DNA of 64,000 bases from Paenibacillus terrae (GCF_000943545.1 NZ_JTHP01000002.1:124001-188000); one strand, 5' to 3'; positions 17,337-26,527 are shown, numbered from the stretch's first letter. Program-made: numbers and translations. Notes: a model not told the origin generated them from the letters alone.

Positions 17337-17371
17337 CAGCACCGTCCATGTATTCATGGCGGTGTTGTTTT
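17337..17371 (+). other. intercistronic hairpin between phnD and phnC
   Basis: CACCGTCCATG and CATGGCGGTG pair with one mismatch round a 4-nt loop, then TTGTTTTC. It could partly terminate transcription or protect the phnD message, a common design where a binding protein is needed in excess. Confidence 0.6.
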
Positions 17372-17406
17372 CATTCCACCCCATCGGGGGAGAAAGTTGG
17401 GAGCAT

Positions 17407-18177
17407 ATGATCGAATTCCGCAATGTATCGAAAACATACCCGAACGGCACCAAAGGGTTGAACAATATTAATCTGACGATTAAAGAGGGCGAAATGGTCG
17501 TCATTGTTGGCTTGTCCGGTGCGGGCAAGTCCACTCTGCTGCGTTCTATTAATCGCCTGCATGACATTACCTCCGGCGACATTGTCGTGGGCGGCAGGTC
17601 TGTCACGTCTGCCGGAAGCAGCGAGCTGCGCCGCATTCGCCGTGATATCGGCATGATTTTTCAGAGCTTCAATCTGGTCAAGCGTTCAACCGTACTCCGC
17701 AACGTGCTTTCCGGCCGGGTCGGCTATCATTCGACGCTTCGGACCATTCTGGGCCTTTTTCCGAAGGAGGATATCGAGCTGGCACTAACCGCGCTGGAAC
17801 GCGTGAACATTCGTGAAAAAGCCTATAGCCGGGCTGATGAGCTGTCCGGCGGGCAGCAGCAGCGCGTATCCATCGCCCGCGCTCTGGCGCAGGAGGCCAA
17901 GATTATTCTGGCGGACGAGCCTGTCGCATCGCTTGATCCGCTGACCACCCGCCAGGTCATGGACGATCTCCAGCGGATCAACCGTGAAATGCAGATTACG
18001 ACCATCGTCAATCTGCATTTCATTGATCTGGCGCGCGAATATGCGACGCGGATTATTGGGCTGCGCGCCGGGGAGGTCGTCTTTGACGGCACGCCGGAGG
18101 AAGCTACGGATGACGCCTTTGCGGAAATCTACGGCCGTGCCATTAAGCATGATGAGCTGCTGGGAGTGGGATCATGA
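17407..18177 (+). CDS. phnC: phosphonate/phosphite ABC transporter ATPase
   Basis: A 256-residue ABC ATPase. Walker A is GLSGAGKST, the Q-loop is [10 protein letters not shown], the signature is [15 protein letters not shown], Walker B is IILADEP and the H-loop is VNLHFIDLA. The ATG at 17407 is chosen over the longer frame from 17356 because GGGAG precedes it and homologues begin with [14 protein letters not shown]. The stop overlaps the start of the first permease as ATGA. It energises import with PhnD and the two PhnE-type permeases. Confidence 0.92.
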   Translation: MIEFRNVSKTYPNGTKGLNNINLTIKEGEMVVIVGLSGAGKSTLLRSINRLHDITSGDIVVGGRSVTSAGSSELRRIRRDIGMIFQSFNLVKRSTVLRNVLSGRVGYHSTLRTILGLFPKEDIELALTALERVNIREKAYSRADELSGGQQQRVSIARALAQEAKIILADEPVASLDPLTTRQVMDDLQRINREMQITTIVNLHFIDLAREYATRIIGLRAGEVVFDGTPEEATDDAFAEIYGRAIKHDELLGVGS

Positions 18178-19028
18178 AGCCCGACTCCACTGCGCGGACG
18201 CTCTCTTCGACGCCGCCGTCACCGCAAGCCGGACCGCCGCAGCCATCCAAGCCGACCGCAGGGCCAGCCCTGCCGGGTCGTTACAAGCGTTACGCCACCT
18301 GGTTGATCTTTATTGTGGTTCTGGTGGCGTGCTCCATTCATACGGATGCCACACCTTACCAGTTGATCGTTGGCTTGCCGGAGATGGGCAAATTGCTGGG
18401 CGAAATGTTTCCTCCTGACTGGAGTTACCTGCCCACCATCTGGAAGCCAATGCTGGAAACCATCCAGATTGCCATTGTCGGCACGACACTGGGTGCGTTG
18501 CTGGCTATCCCTGTCGCGTTGCTGTGCGCCTACAATGTCATGCCGCGCAAGCTGATCTCGCTGCCGATGCGCACAATCCTGAACCTCGTGCGGACCGTTC
18601 CCGATCTGCTGTTTGCCTCCATCTTTGTGGCGGTGTTCGGCATCGGGCCGTTCGCAGGGATGCTCGCCCTGCTCTTCTTCTCCTTCGGCATCATAGCGAA
18701 GCTGACGTTCGAGGCCATTGAAGCGATTGATCCCGGGCCGCTGGAAGCCATGACTGCCGTTGGCGCGAGCCGCATTCAGGTGATTGCCTTCGGAGTCGTA
18801 CCGCAGGCATTGCCCTATTTTGTGTCCTACTTGCTGTACACCTTTGAGGTCAATGTACGTGCGGCTTCTGTTCTGGGGCTGGTCGGCGCGGGCGGTATCG
18901 GCCTGCTGCTCGACCGTTCACTTGGCCTGTTCCGGTATGACCGGGCAAGCATCATTATTCTACTGACCCTCGTCATCGTTCTGGCGATTGATTACGGCAG
19001 TAACCTGCTACGGAGGAAATTATTATGA
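18174..19028 (+). CDS. phnE: phosphonate/phosphite ABC transporter permease 1
   Basis: A 284-residue permease with about six membrane spans and a proline-rich cytoplasmic N-terminal tail of some 35 residues. The ATPase-coupling loop [21 protein letters not shown] is present. It starts in an ATGA overlap with phnC and ends in an ATGA overlap with the second permease, so the three are translationally coupled. This gene and its neighbours have clearly higher G+C than the following darTG module. Confidence 0.9.
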   Translation: MKPDSTARTLSSTPPSPQAGPPQPSKPTAGPALPGRYKRYATWLIFIVVLVACSIHTDATPYQLIVGLPEMGKLLGEMFPPDWSYLPTIWKPMLETIQIAIVGTTLGALLAIPVALLCAYNVMPRKLISLPMRTILNLVRTVPDLLFASIFVAVFGIGPFAGMLALLFFSFGIIAKLTFEAIEAIDPGPLEAMTAVGASRIQVIAFGVVPQALPYFVSYLLYTFEVNVRAASVLGLVGAGGIGLLLDRSLGLFRYDRASIIILLTLVIVLAIDYGSNLLRRKLL

Positions 19029-19822
19029 ATGATCCTACGCTTCGCAGACCTGTTGGCTCCCGCCTGCGCCTATGGGCGATAGCTATTCTGCTAATCATTA
19101 TTTATATTTGGGCTTTCCGTGGGATGCAGTTCGAAGGATTACAGGGAACCGCCAAAAACGTTTCTGTCGCTATACTGGACGGCTTCCTTCATCCTGACTG
19201 GTCATTCGTTTACATTCCTGAAGGAGAGGACTTGCTACGTGGGCTGCTGGATACGCTGGTTATCTCCGTTCTCGGAACCTTTGTATCCGCATTTGTCTGT
19301 CTCCCGTTTGCCTTCTGGGCATCCAGCAACATGACCCGGTTACGCCCCTTGTCGGGCAGCGGTAAATTTGTACTCAGCGTCATTCGGGTATTTCCTGAAA
19401 TGATCGTCGCGATCCTGTTCATCAAGGCCGTTGGACCCGGCTCATTTGCGGGTGTGCTTGCCCTCGGTATTCACTCCATCGGCATGCTGGCGAAGCTTTT
19501 TTCGGAAACGATCGAAACCGTCGATCACGGGCCGCAGGAAGCCTTGATCGCCTGTGGTGCCAACCGTTTGCAGGTGATTTTCTTCGCCGTGCTGCCGCAG
19601 GTGATTCCACAGTTCCTTTCGTATTCGCTCTACCGTTTTGAAATTAACATTCGTTCCGCAACCACGCTCGGTCTGGTCGGTGCAGGCGGTATCGGTACTC
19701 CGCTACTGTTTGCGCTCCAAATGCGCAACTGGAACCGCGTAGGTGTCATTTTGCTGGGCATTGTGGTCCTGATCATATTAACGGATTTAATTTCCGGCTG
19801 GCTGCGCAAGCGGATTGTATAA
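19025..19822 (+). CDS. phnE: phosphonate/phosphite ABC transporter permease 2
   Basis: A 265-residue PhnE-type permease with six predicted spans and the coupling loop EALIACGANRLQVIFFAVLPQ. It is homologous to the preceding permease (VGAGGIG is shared near the C-terminus), so the importer is probably a heterodimer, as in phnE1-phnE2 operons. It is the last gene of the operon. A terminator stem follows at 19855-19900. Confidence 0.9.
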   Translation: MNDPTLRRPVGSRLRLWAIAILLIIIYIWAFRGMQFEGLQGTAKNVSVAILDGFLHPDWSFVYIPEGEDLLRGLLDTLVISVLGTFVSAFVCLPFAFWASSNMTRLRPLSGSGKFVLSVIRVFPEMIVAILFIKAVGPGSFAGVLALGIHSIGMLAKLFSETIETVDHGPQEALIACGANRLQVIFFAVLPQVIPQFLSYSLYRFEINIRSATTLGLVGAGGIGTPLLFALQMRNWNRVGVILLGIVVLIILTDLISGWLRKRIV

Positions 19823-19854
19823 TCTGTATAGGTGCCAGTCATTCAGATAAACCA

Positions 19855-19900
19855 AAAAGGGTCCCAAAAAACCATATAAAAATGGCTAACGGGACCCCTC
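19855..19900. terminator. bidirectional terminator between phnE and darT
   Basis: GGGTCCC (19859-19865) pairs with GGGACCC (19891-19897), with an inner ACCAT/ATGG pairing and A/T-rich flanks on both sides. It separates two convergent operons. Confidence 0.75.
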
Positions 19901-19903
19901 TTA

Positions 19904-20902
19904 TTAAAAAGGAAGATCGTCATCTTCTTTATTTTTATAAACATTTGAATAGGCCAAATCTCCATCAAGTCTTAAAGTTACCGCATAATCATTAGGATTC
20001 TTCAAATTTTTCAGATCAAAATTCAGCATATCTTTAGGAGAATATCCTTTTTTTGAAGAATAATAATGCTTTCCAGATTGGTGTTCAAGTATATCTAAAT
20101 GATACTCAAACACTCCTTTTACACGGTTCCCTTTATTCAAATAAAAAGTAATCCTCTCTGTAGATAACACAGCCCTATCAATGTAAGTCCAATGGGAATA
20201 AAAAAGCTTACCTGATGTATCTACAGATATTAATTTCTCCCATATTTTCGCGGTTAGAGCATCAAGCTGATGTAAAAAGGTCTCTTTTTCAGCATGACTA
20301 CGACACACAATGCCATAAAGATATTCCAGATCACAATCATCCGGTATTATTAGCTCTGCGTGGCGATGATATTTTATGTAGTTTTGAGAATAAGGATCAT
20401 ATGAACCTTCGTGATAAATAGATTCAAAAGGCATCTCTTTGAATCTTTCAATTGTATTGTAAGTTTCAGTACCATGACTCGCTAACGAGCCATAAGAAAA
20501 CTGGGAATCTTCTAACGTTATGAGTGGAAGAGAATGAAAAATGAAGAAAATAGGCATAGGACAATGGGCTCCGCCAAGAAGGCGCTCATTTATTGGACGA
20601 AACCCTTCGTTGTTGAATTGCGTCGGAGTTCTGGGTCTAAAGTAAAATCGAACATACTTTTTCCATTTTGAAACGGTGTTATTTATGACTTCAGGACTAG
20701 CATTCTCGTTTTGCATATCACCTATCAGAGTTATTTTATCTCGTGAAAGTAATTTACCATAAGATAGAATCTTTGCAGCATTTTTAATATCAGTGAAATG
20801 AAATAAATAATTTGGCCACCATTTTCGATTTCCAAGCCAAGATTCATTTTTTAACGAATCAATTGCTTGCTTAAATAAATGAGCATCATTTTTCTGCCGC
20901 AT
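19904..20902 (-). CDS. darT: DarT-like DNA ADP-ribosyltransferase toxin
   Basis: A 332-residue protein of the DUF4433/DarT family. DarT enzymes transfer ADP-ribose from NAD to thymidine in single-stranded DNA and act in phage defence. Recognisable parts are YLFHFTDIKNAAKIL (NAD-binding His region, about residues 33-47), YVRFYFRPRTPTQF (about 88-101) and RHAELIIPDDCDLEYLYGI with the probable catalytic Glu. It is longer than the roughly 210-residue classic DarT, with a C-terminal extension of about 110 residues of unknown role. ATG 20902 is chosen because GGAGGAAATAGTTG precedes it. The gene overlaps darG by 17 bases. AT-rich composition against the phn operon suggests acquisition. Confidence 0.82.
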   Translation of the reverse strand: MRQKNDAHLFKQAIDSLKNESWLGNRKWWPNYLFHFTDIKNAAKILSYGKLLSRDKITLIGDMQNENASPEVINNTVSKWKKYVRFYFRPRTPTQFNNEGFRPINERLLGGAHCPMPIFFIFHSLPLITLEDSQFSYGSLASHGTETYNTIERFKEMPFESIYHEGSYDPYSQNYIKYHRHAELIIPDDCDLEYLYGIVCRSHAEKETFLHQLDALTAKIWEKLISVDTSGKLFYSHWTYIDRAVLSTERITFYLNKGNRVKGVFEYHLDILEHQSGKHYYSSKKGYSPKDMLNFDLKNLKNPNDYAVTLRLDGDLAYSNVYKNKEDDDLPF

Positions 20903-21803
20903 CAACTATTTCCTCCGTGTAAGATTGTTTATTATAGCCAAGATGAGGTAACAATCGAATGCCATATCTTAGATCACTTTTATTTTCAAGCCTGTGAGCC
21001 ATCTCGACGGGTTCAACATACCGTAATCGTGAAAGCAAATTAAAAACAACAGCACTAATGTTGTATAAACTTTCTGGGAGGTTAATCATCGAACAGAAGC
21101 CAACCGTTCGCAGTTGTCTCCAAAGATCAAAAAACTGATCTTGTGTTATATTTAAAGTTTTCTGAGAAGAAATAAAATTCAAACTGATATCCGTATCCTC
21201 TACAAGAGTAACTCTATATTCACTATCCCCAACAATTAACTTTAGATCGTCCTCAATCAGACTGTTAATATCATCCCATACCTCGTTAAAACTTAAGAGT
21301 GAAGGCTCAGACCATAACCATTTTTGAGTCTCTAATATGGTCGTATGTTCTGTTCTATTTGTTCTATCAGCTAAGTGAATAAAAACATCAATAGGAAGAG
21401 GTTTAAGATAACTTTCCATTAACGGTTTAACTTCTGTTTCCCAATCCAATCCACCATTACCACAACCCAATAAAGGGAATGAAATTGAATATATGCCCTT
21501 TTCAGCATAAGTCTCCACAAATTTTTGCAACCCCATTTCAATATATTCAATTTTTGAAGGAGACCTCCAATGCTTCTTTGTCGGAAAATTTAAAATCCAT
21601 TTATGCGGTGTTTTATAGACCCAAAGCTTTCCAACATCAAGTAATTTACGTTCACAAAAAGTTTGGTATTGTTTAAACATTTCAGGATAAATATCTTTAA
21701 ATTGTTTTGCAATTCCTTTACCCATAACTCCAACAGTATTAACTGTATTTACAAGCACTTGGGCAGGACTTTCGAAAATATTTGTTTTAACGTAAGTAAT
21801 CAT
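20886..21803 (-). CDS. darG: DarG-like macro-domain antitoxin
   Basis: A 305-residue protein with an N-terminal macrodomain (residues about 1-150): MITYVKTNIF, NTVNTVGVMGKGIAKQFK, NFPTKKHWRSPSKIEYIE and FPLLGCGNGGLDW. These are the DarG signatures, including the Lys in PTKKHW that corresponds to the catalytic Lys for removing ADP-ribose from DNA. The C-terminal half is an unassigned region that in DarG binds the toxin directly. It lies upstream of darT and overlaps it, the reverse of the commonly described darT-darG order. The start follows AAGGGG. A small HTH gene precedes it by 12 bases. Confidence 0.85.
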   Translation of the reverse strand: MITYVKTNIFESPAQVLVNTVNTVGVMGKGIAKQFKDIYPEMFKQYQTFCERKLLDVGKLWVYKTPHKWILNFPTKKHWRSPSKIEYIEMGLQKFVETYAEKGIYSISFPLLGCGNGGLDWETEVKPLMESYLKPLPIDVFIHLADRTNRTEHTTILETQKWLWSEPSLLSFNEVWDDINSLIEDDLKLIVGDSEYRVTLVEDTDISLNFISSQKTLNITQDQFFDLWRQLRTVGFCSMINLPESLYNISAVVFNLLSRLRYVEPVEMAHRLENKSDLRYGIRLLPHLGYNKQSYTEEIVDAAEK

Positions 21804-21815
21804 AGTAGTGACCCC

Positions 21816-22034
21816 TTAGATAATTTCACACTTTTTTTCAAGTGTTAGTATTTCTTCAATTCTAATATCAAGATATACACAAATCTTCGCAAGCAAATCT
21901 AGAGGAAGACGCTCAATTTGATTATTGCACAAGCTTCGTACTGTTTCGTACCTATAATCAATATTTTTAGATAATTGTCTGATCGTTATGTCTTTTTCAT
22001 TTAAAATTGTCAGCAAATTCGATCTTATCTCCAT
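21816..22034 (-). CDS. small XRE/Cro-type HTH regulator of the darGT module
   Basis: A 72-residue single-domain HTH protein (ITIRQLSKNIDYRYETVRSLCNN) close to the YozG/Cro-C1 group. ATG 22034 is used; a GTG three codons upstream overlaps the AAGGTGAG ribosome site and is less likely. It is the first gene of an apparent three-gene operon HTH-darG-darT, so it is probably the autoregulator of the toxin-antitoxin module. DNA target not identified. Confidence 0.75.
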   Translation of the reverse strand: MEIRSNLLTILNEKDITIRQLSKNIDYRYETVRSLCNNQIERLPLDLLAKICVYLDIRIEEILTLEKKCEII

Positions 22035-22099
22035 TTTTCTCACCTTAGTTTAGTGTACATTGACTCGTTAAAAGAGTCAAATCTAGCAATTCATATTTA

Positions 22100-23227
22100 T
22101 CAAATGGTCGCCACCTCGTCCATCACCCGCCGGATTTCCCCTGCCGTATTGTAAAAATGCGGAGCCAAGCGAATCACATCCTTCCGTGCCGAAACGATAA
22201 TATTTTGGCTTCTCAAACGGCTCTCAACCGCCGATGCATCGGCAACCTCAACAGCGATAAAACCAGGTAAAGCGCCCTCCCCGGAAGGCAAGCGTATGCT
22301 TAACCCTTTGCGGCGTCCATACTCCATAGAAAATTCCAACAATTCGCTCATATACGCCTGAATGTCCGTGACCCCGATTTCCAGCAGCAGCTTTAAGGCT
22401 GCATTGGCGGCAAAGATACTAATGAATGAAGGCAATCCCGTCTCGAAGCGTCGGGCTCCTGCCGCTGGGACCGGGCGTGCAATATCAAACCGGGAAGCGG
22501 CTTCCTGTCCGAGCCATCCGGTAAGTTTGGGCTTGAAGCGGTCTATCCAATCGTTGCTTACATAAAGAAAAGCGACTCCCGGAATCCCCAGCATATATTT
22601 GCGGGCTCCTGCTACCAGAATATCCACGCCCATCGCTTTTACATCCATAGGTATGATTCCCGCAGACTGATAGGCATCTACAAACAGCAACGCCTGATTT
22701 CGGTGAGCCACATCCGCCATAGATTTTAGATCCTGCTGGAATCCGTTGGTGTAGTTCACATGTGACACCATAACAAGTGCAGTGTTTTCGGTAATGTGTT
22801 CCTCGTACTGCTGCAAAGTAACCTCACCATGCATGGAGGGGATACAACGAATGTGCTCACGGAATTGGTCCTGCGCTTGCCAGATGTGCCCTACGGTCGG
22901 GAAGTCAGTATCTGCGTACACAATACCTTCTTTTCCCGATACATAAGGAAGTGCAGTTGCCACCCCGGCAATCGCCTCGGAGGCTGAGGACAGCACCGCA
23001 ATCTCGTCAGGCTCCGCCCCGATCAGTTTGGCAAAATGTCCTCTGGCCTCCTCCACCCGTGCCATAGACAAGTCTCCGTTATGCCCGTGTTGCAGCAAGC
23101 TTCGATGGTATTCCTCGATTGCAGCAGACACTGGCCTTGATATGGCTCCTTGTGAGCAGCTCCCTAGATGAATATGTGAGGACAGCACTGGAAATAGCTG
23201 GCGGTAGGACTGAAACGGATGTTTCAT
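22100..23227 (-). CDS. aminotransferase class V-fold PLP enzyme
   Basis: A 375-residue fold-type I PLP enzyme of the cysteine desulfurase/selenocysteine lyase-like (class V) family. The Asp/His region FVDAYQSAGIIPMDV precedes the PLP Lys in VAGARKYMLGIPGVAFLYV (about residue 208). The active-site loop Cys of true NifS/SufS enzymes is not seen, so it may be an isopenicillin-N-epimerase-like or kynureninase-like member. It lies downstream of the sulfate permease genes on the same strand but is separated by 165 bases with a strong hairpin. A role in sulfur metabolism is only suggested by position. Confidence 0.75.
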   Translation of the reverse strand: MKHPFQSYRQLFPVLSSHIHLGSCSQGAISRPVSAAIEEYHRSLLQHGHNGDLSMARVEEARGHFAKLIGAEPDEIAVLSSASEAIAGVATALPYVSGKEGIVYADTDFPTVGHIWQAQDQFREHIRCIPSMHGEVTLQQYEEHITENTALVMVSHVNYTNGFQQDLKSMADVAHRNQALLFVDAYQSAGIIPMDVKAMGVDILVAGARKYMLGIPGVAFLYVSNDWIDRFKPKLTGWLGQEAASRFDIARPVPAAGARRFETGLPSFISIFAANAALKLLLEIGVTDIQAYMSELLEFSMEYGRRKGLSIRLPSGEGALPGFIAVEVADASAVESRLRSQNIIVSARKDVIRLAPHFYNTAGEIRRVMDEVATI

Positions 23228-23303
23228 AATTCCCTTCGCTCCTCTTGGGCACAGCTACGTGCCTTGATATGATCATTTTATTATCCATATAAGTCATCTT
23301 AGA

Positions 23304-23365
23304 ACAAGGGTCTCCCTTCCCATCTTATCGCCAAACATCGACGATAGACGCGAAGAGAGACCCTG
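23304..23365 (-). other. two-stem hairpin after the sulfate transporter operon
   Basis: GGTCTC and GAGACC (with flanking AGG/CCT) close an element whose centre contains a second TATCG/CGATA stem. It lies between cysW and the PLP enzyme gene. The 3' side is only moderately T-rich, so it is a possible terminator or processing structure. Confidence 0.4.
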
Positions 23366-23392
23366 TGGAATCAAGCACGTTCCTGCGTTTCA

Positions 23393-24268
23393 TTAATGAA
23401 CCCGCTTGCGCCCAAACCAGCTTTTAAGCACCAAGGTGGCTAGAGCCAGTAACAACAGCAGCGAAGCCACCGCAAAGGATGCCGAGAACTGATATTCGTT
23501 ATACAAAATTTCCACATGCAGGGGTAGTGTGTTCGTTTCTCCACGGATATGTCCTGAGACGACGGAAACTGCCCCGAATTCACCCATGGCTCTCGCATTA
23601 CACAAAATAATGCCATACAGCAGGCCCCACTTGATGTTCGGCAGCGTCACCTGCCAGAAAATACGCCAGCCGCGTGCGCCCAGCGTGACCGCTGCCTCTT
23701 CCTCCTGCTGTCCCTGATCCTCCATTAGCGGAATCAGCTCCCGCGCTACAAAAGGAAACGTGATGAACAGCGTCGCCAATATAATTCCCGGCAAGGCAAA
23801 AATAATTTTGATATCATGTTCGTCCAGCCACGGACCAAGCCAGCCCTGTGCGCCGAATACCAGTACATACATCAATCCACCGACGACAGGAGAGATGGCA
23901 AAGGGCAAATCAATCAGGGTGACCAGCAAGCCCTTGCCGCGAAATTGAAACTTTGTAATCAGCCAGGCGGCGGCTACGCCAAATACCGTATTCAACGGTA
24001 CTGTTATCGCCGCCACCAGCAGCGTCAGCCGTAGCGCCGACATGGCATCCGGGTCGCGTAACGCTTCAACATATACGCTCCAGCCCTGCTTGAGCGCTTC
24101 GGTAAGTACGACGATCAGCGGCAGTATCAGCACCCACAGCAAAGCCAGAAAAGCGGCACCGATCAGCGTCCACTTCACCCAAGGGGCTTCGGTTGTAACC
24201 CTGTTGGGCGGTGCAGATGAAGGCACAGGTGCATGGGTAAGCTCCTGTCCGGTTATCGCTTGTGACAT
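23393..24268 (-). CDS. cysW: sulfate ABC transporter permease, CysW type
   Basis: A 291-residue permease with six spans and a cytoplasmic N-terminal tail. CysW-type landmarks are GEFGAVSVVSGHIRGETNTLPL and the coupling loop EAAVTLGARGWRIFWQVTLPNIK. It pairs with CysT to form the sulfate/thiosulfate channel. It is the third gene of sbp-cysT-cysW, with a 75-base gap after cysT. No cysA ATPase gene is adjacent. Confidence 0.9.
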   Translation of the reverse strand: MSQAITGQELTHAPVPSSAPPNRVTTEAPWVKWTLIGAAFLALLWVLILPLIVVLTEALKQGWSVYVEALRDPDAMSALRLTLLVAAITVPLNTVFGVAAAWLITKFQFRGKGLLVTLIDLPFAISPVVGGLMYVLVFGAQGWLGPWLDEHDIKIIFALPGIILATLFITFPFVARELIPLMEDQGQQEEEAAVTLGARGWRIFWQVTLPNIKWGLLYGIILCNARAMGEFGAVSVVSGHIRGETNTLPLHVEILYNEYQFSASFAVASLLLLLALATLVLKSWFGRKRVH

Positions 24269-24343
24269 GATGTTTCTTCCTCCTTAAACAGCGGATATAC
24301 CGCTATCGTATGAATCAAACGCATACTGTCCTGCGTGATAACG

Positions 24344-25177
24344 TTAGACAGTACGCCGCCGCGACCAGCGCTGAATGCTGTTAATTACCAGCAGCAGCAG
24401 GAATGAAATGACCAACAGCATCAAGGCTACCGCCGTAGCTCCGGCATAGTCATTTTGCTCCAGCTTGGACATAATGAGCAGCGGCGCGATCTCGGTCTTC
24501 ATCGGCATATTGCCGGAAATGAAGACGACTGATCCGTACTCCCCGATGCCGCGGGCAAAAGCGAGCGCAAAGCCCGTCAGCAGCGGTGGTATCAGCTCCG
24601 GCACAATAACGCTGCGGAAGGTGCGCCATCTGCTTGCTCCCAGCGTAGCAGCGACCTCCTCCTCGTCCTTGTCCAGCTCCTCCAGCACCGGCTGGACCGT
24701 CCGCACGACGAACGGAATGCCGATAAACATCAGCGCGAGCGTAATGCCCGTCTGCGAATATGCCATCTTCCAGCCAAGCGGTTCGAACAACGAACCGATC
24801 CAGCCATTTTGCGCATATAAAGCTGTCAAGGCAACACCCGCAACCGCCGTGGGCAAAGCAAAGGGCAGATCAATCACCGCATCAAAAATCCGTTTTCCCG
24901 GAAACTCATAACGTACCAGCACCCAGGCTATCAGCAAGCCGAGGAATAGATCGATCAGCGCCGCAGCCGCAGCGCACAAAAAGCTTACCTTGTAAGAAGC
25001 CAGTACCCTGACATCAGTCGCCACATCCCAAAACTTCTCCCACGTCAGTCCGGTTGAGTTCAGAAGCAGCGCCGATAAAGGCACCAGCACCACCAGACTG
25101 AGGTACAGCACACTATATCCCATCGTTAACCCGAACCCGGGAAGAACGCGTTTTCGGGTGACTTGCACTTGACTCAT
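24344..25177 (-). CDS. cysT: sulfate ABC transporter permease, CysT type
   Basis: A 277-residue permease (CysT/CysU) with six spans, the coupling loop [21 protein letters not shown] and the family-specific [16 protein letters not shown]. It follows sbp by 27 bases and precedes cysW. It forms the membrane channel for sulfate with CysW and needs an ATPase encoded elsewhere. Confidence 0.9.
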   Translation of the reverse strand: MSQVQVTRKRVLPGFGLTMGYSVLYLSLVVLVPLSALLLNSTGLTWEKFWDVATDVRVLASYKVSFLCAAAAALIDLFLGLLIAWVLVRYEFPGKRIFDAVIDLPFALPTAVAGVALTALYAQNGWIGSLFEPLGWKMAYSQTGITLALMFIGIPFVVRTVQPVLEELDKDEEEVAATLGASRWRTFRSVIVPELIPPLLTGFALAFARGIGEYGSVVFISGNMPMKTEIAPLLIMSKLEQNDYAGATAVALMLLVISFLLLLVINSIQRWSRRRTV

Positions 25178-25204
25178 GTTCTGTCCATCCCTCTCTGAAA
25201 TCCA

Positions 25205-26266
25205 TTAACTTCCAGGTACATAAATTTGGTCAAAGATGCCCTTGTCGCTAAAATGCTTTTGCTGCGTCTCCTTCCACGTTCCAAATACATCCTTCAAGGT
25301 CACCAGTTCCAGCTTGGGAAATTGATCCTTGAACTTCACCTTTACGCTATCCAGCGTTGGACGATAATAGTTCTCGGCAGCAATGGTTTGCCCCTCTTCG
25401 CTGTACAAATATTTCAGGTACGCATCCGCTACCTCGCGTGTACCTTTTTTATCCACAACCTTATCGACCACCGCTACCGGAGGCTCGGCCAAAATGCTGA
25501 TCGACGGATACACGATATCGAATTTATCCGTACCCAGTTCCTTCACGGAAAGCAGCGCTTCATTCTCCCAAGCGATCAGCACGTCACCAATCCCGCGCTC
25601 CACAAAGGTCGTTGTCGCTCCACGCGCACCGCTGTCGAGTACTGGCACATGCTTATACAGTTCCTGTACAAACTGCTGGGCTTTAGCTTCATCGTTATTA
25701 TTTTTCTTGAGCGCATAGGCCCATGCAGCAAGGTAGTTCCAGCGGGCCCCACCTGACGTCTTGGGGTTCGGCGTAATAACCTGCACATCACCTCGGATCA
25801 GATCGTCCCAGTCCTTAATTCCTTTCGGATTGCCCTTACGCACCAGCAGCACGATGGTTGAAGTGTATGGAGAACTGTTATGCTCATATTTATTTTGCCA
25901 TCCTTCTTTAATCAGCCCTTTTTCCTGTAACGCATCAATATCGTAGCCCAGAGCCAGGGTAACTACGTCCGCATCCAACCCATCCTGCACAGAACGGCTT
26001 TGCTTGCCAGACCCTCCATGAGATTGCTTAATCGTAACTTTCTGCCCTTTCTCCTTCTCCCAGTGGGCGGCAAACGCCTTGTTATACGCCTCATACAGCT
26101 CACGGGTCGGGTCATAAGAAACATTGAGCAGCTCCACATCCTTGGAACCCGCAGCAGAGCTGCCATTCGCCTGTGTTTCTCCTTTGCTTGCTCCGCAAGC
26201 ACTTAACGTCAACGTCAAAACCACTGATAGCCCGAGAATAAGTCCACTTTTCCATTTCCCTTTCAT
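25205..26266 (-). CDS. sbp: sulfate-binding lipoprotein
   Basis: A 353-residue sulfate/thiosulfate-binding protein with a lipoprotein signal (Cys at residue 24, LTLSACGAS). Family motifs include [43 protein letters not shown] and [19 protein letters not shown] 26266 is used, directly after AGGAGGGTTTTG; the TTG one codon earlier is unlikely. It is the first gene of the sulfate importer. It is preceded by a leader of about 220 nt containing a multi-stem structure with a U8 terminator, so control by transcription attenuation is likely. Confidence 0.92.
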   Translation of the reverse strand: MKGKWKSGLILGLSVVLTLTLSACGASKGETQANGSSAAGSKDVELLNVSYDPTRELYEAYNKAFAAHWEKEKGQKVTIKQSHGGSGKQSRSVQDGLDADVVTLALGYDIDALQEKGLIKEGWQNKYEHNSSPYTSTIVLLVRKGNPKGIKDWDDLIRGDVQVITPNPKTSGGARWNYLAAWAYALKKNNNDEAKAQQFVQELYKHVPVLDSGARGATTTFVERGIGDVLIAWENEALLSVKELGTDKFDIVYPSISILAEPPVAVVDKVVDKKGTREVADAYLKYLYSEEGQTIAAENYYRPTLDSVKVKFKDQFPKLELVTLKDVFGTWKETQQKHFSDKGIFDQIYVPGS

Positions 26267-26336
26267 CAAAACCCTCCTAATTCTATGTAATTAATAAAAA
26301 CAAATTCATTTACGCCTGTTATTGACAGACGTATTC

Positions 26337-26430
26337 AAAAAAAAGAGCGGAGAATTCCCTGATGCAGCCCTGATAGGTCAAACCTGTCGCTTGGACAGTG
26401 TCTGCCTGCTGTTCTTAGAGGTTCTCCGCC
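26337..26430 (-). promoter_or_regulatory. structured leader with terminator (candidate riboswitch/attenuator) of the sulfate operon
   Basis: On the minus strand GCGGAGAA (26422-26429) and TTCTCCGC (26347-26354) close a stem whose 67-nt interior contains a CTGTC/GACAG hairpin, an AGGT/ACCT hairpin and an AGCAG/CTGC pairing. The closing stem is followed at once by eight T residues. It sits between a strong promoter and the sbp ribosome site. It does not show the SAM-I (S-box) or T-box consensus that I know, so the ligand or trans factor is unknown. Confidence 0.6.
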
Positions 26431-26445
26431 ACAATGGCGAGATCA

Positions 26446-26469
26446 TACTTTAATACTTTAATTCTTTAA
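26446..26469. repeat. three tandem 8-bp repeats in the sulfate leader
   Basis: TACTTTAA occurs twice followed by TTCTTTAA, with no gaps. In the mRNA sense this reads as repeated ATTAAAG units, beginning some 20-25 nt after the expected transcription start. It could be an operator or an RNA-binding site. Confidence 0.6.
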
Positions 26470-26498
26470 TTCCTACCTGTTTAATGAGTTATGTAGAT

Positions 26499-26527
26499 AT
26501 AATACGAGAGTTTATGAGCGTTGTCAA
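26499..26527 (-). promoter_or_regulatory. sigma-A promoter of the sulfate transporter operon
   Basis: On the minus strand TTGACA (26522-26527) and TATTAT (26499-26504) are separated by exactly 17 bases. Transcription would start near 26492, giving a leader of about 220 nt before sbp. Confidence 0.8.
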
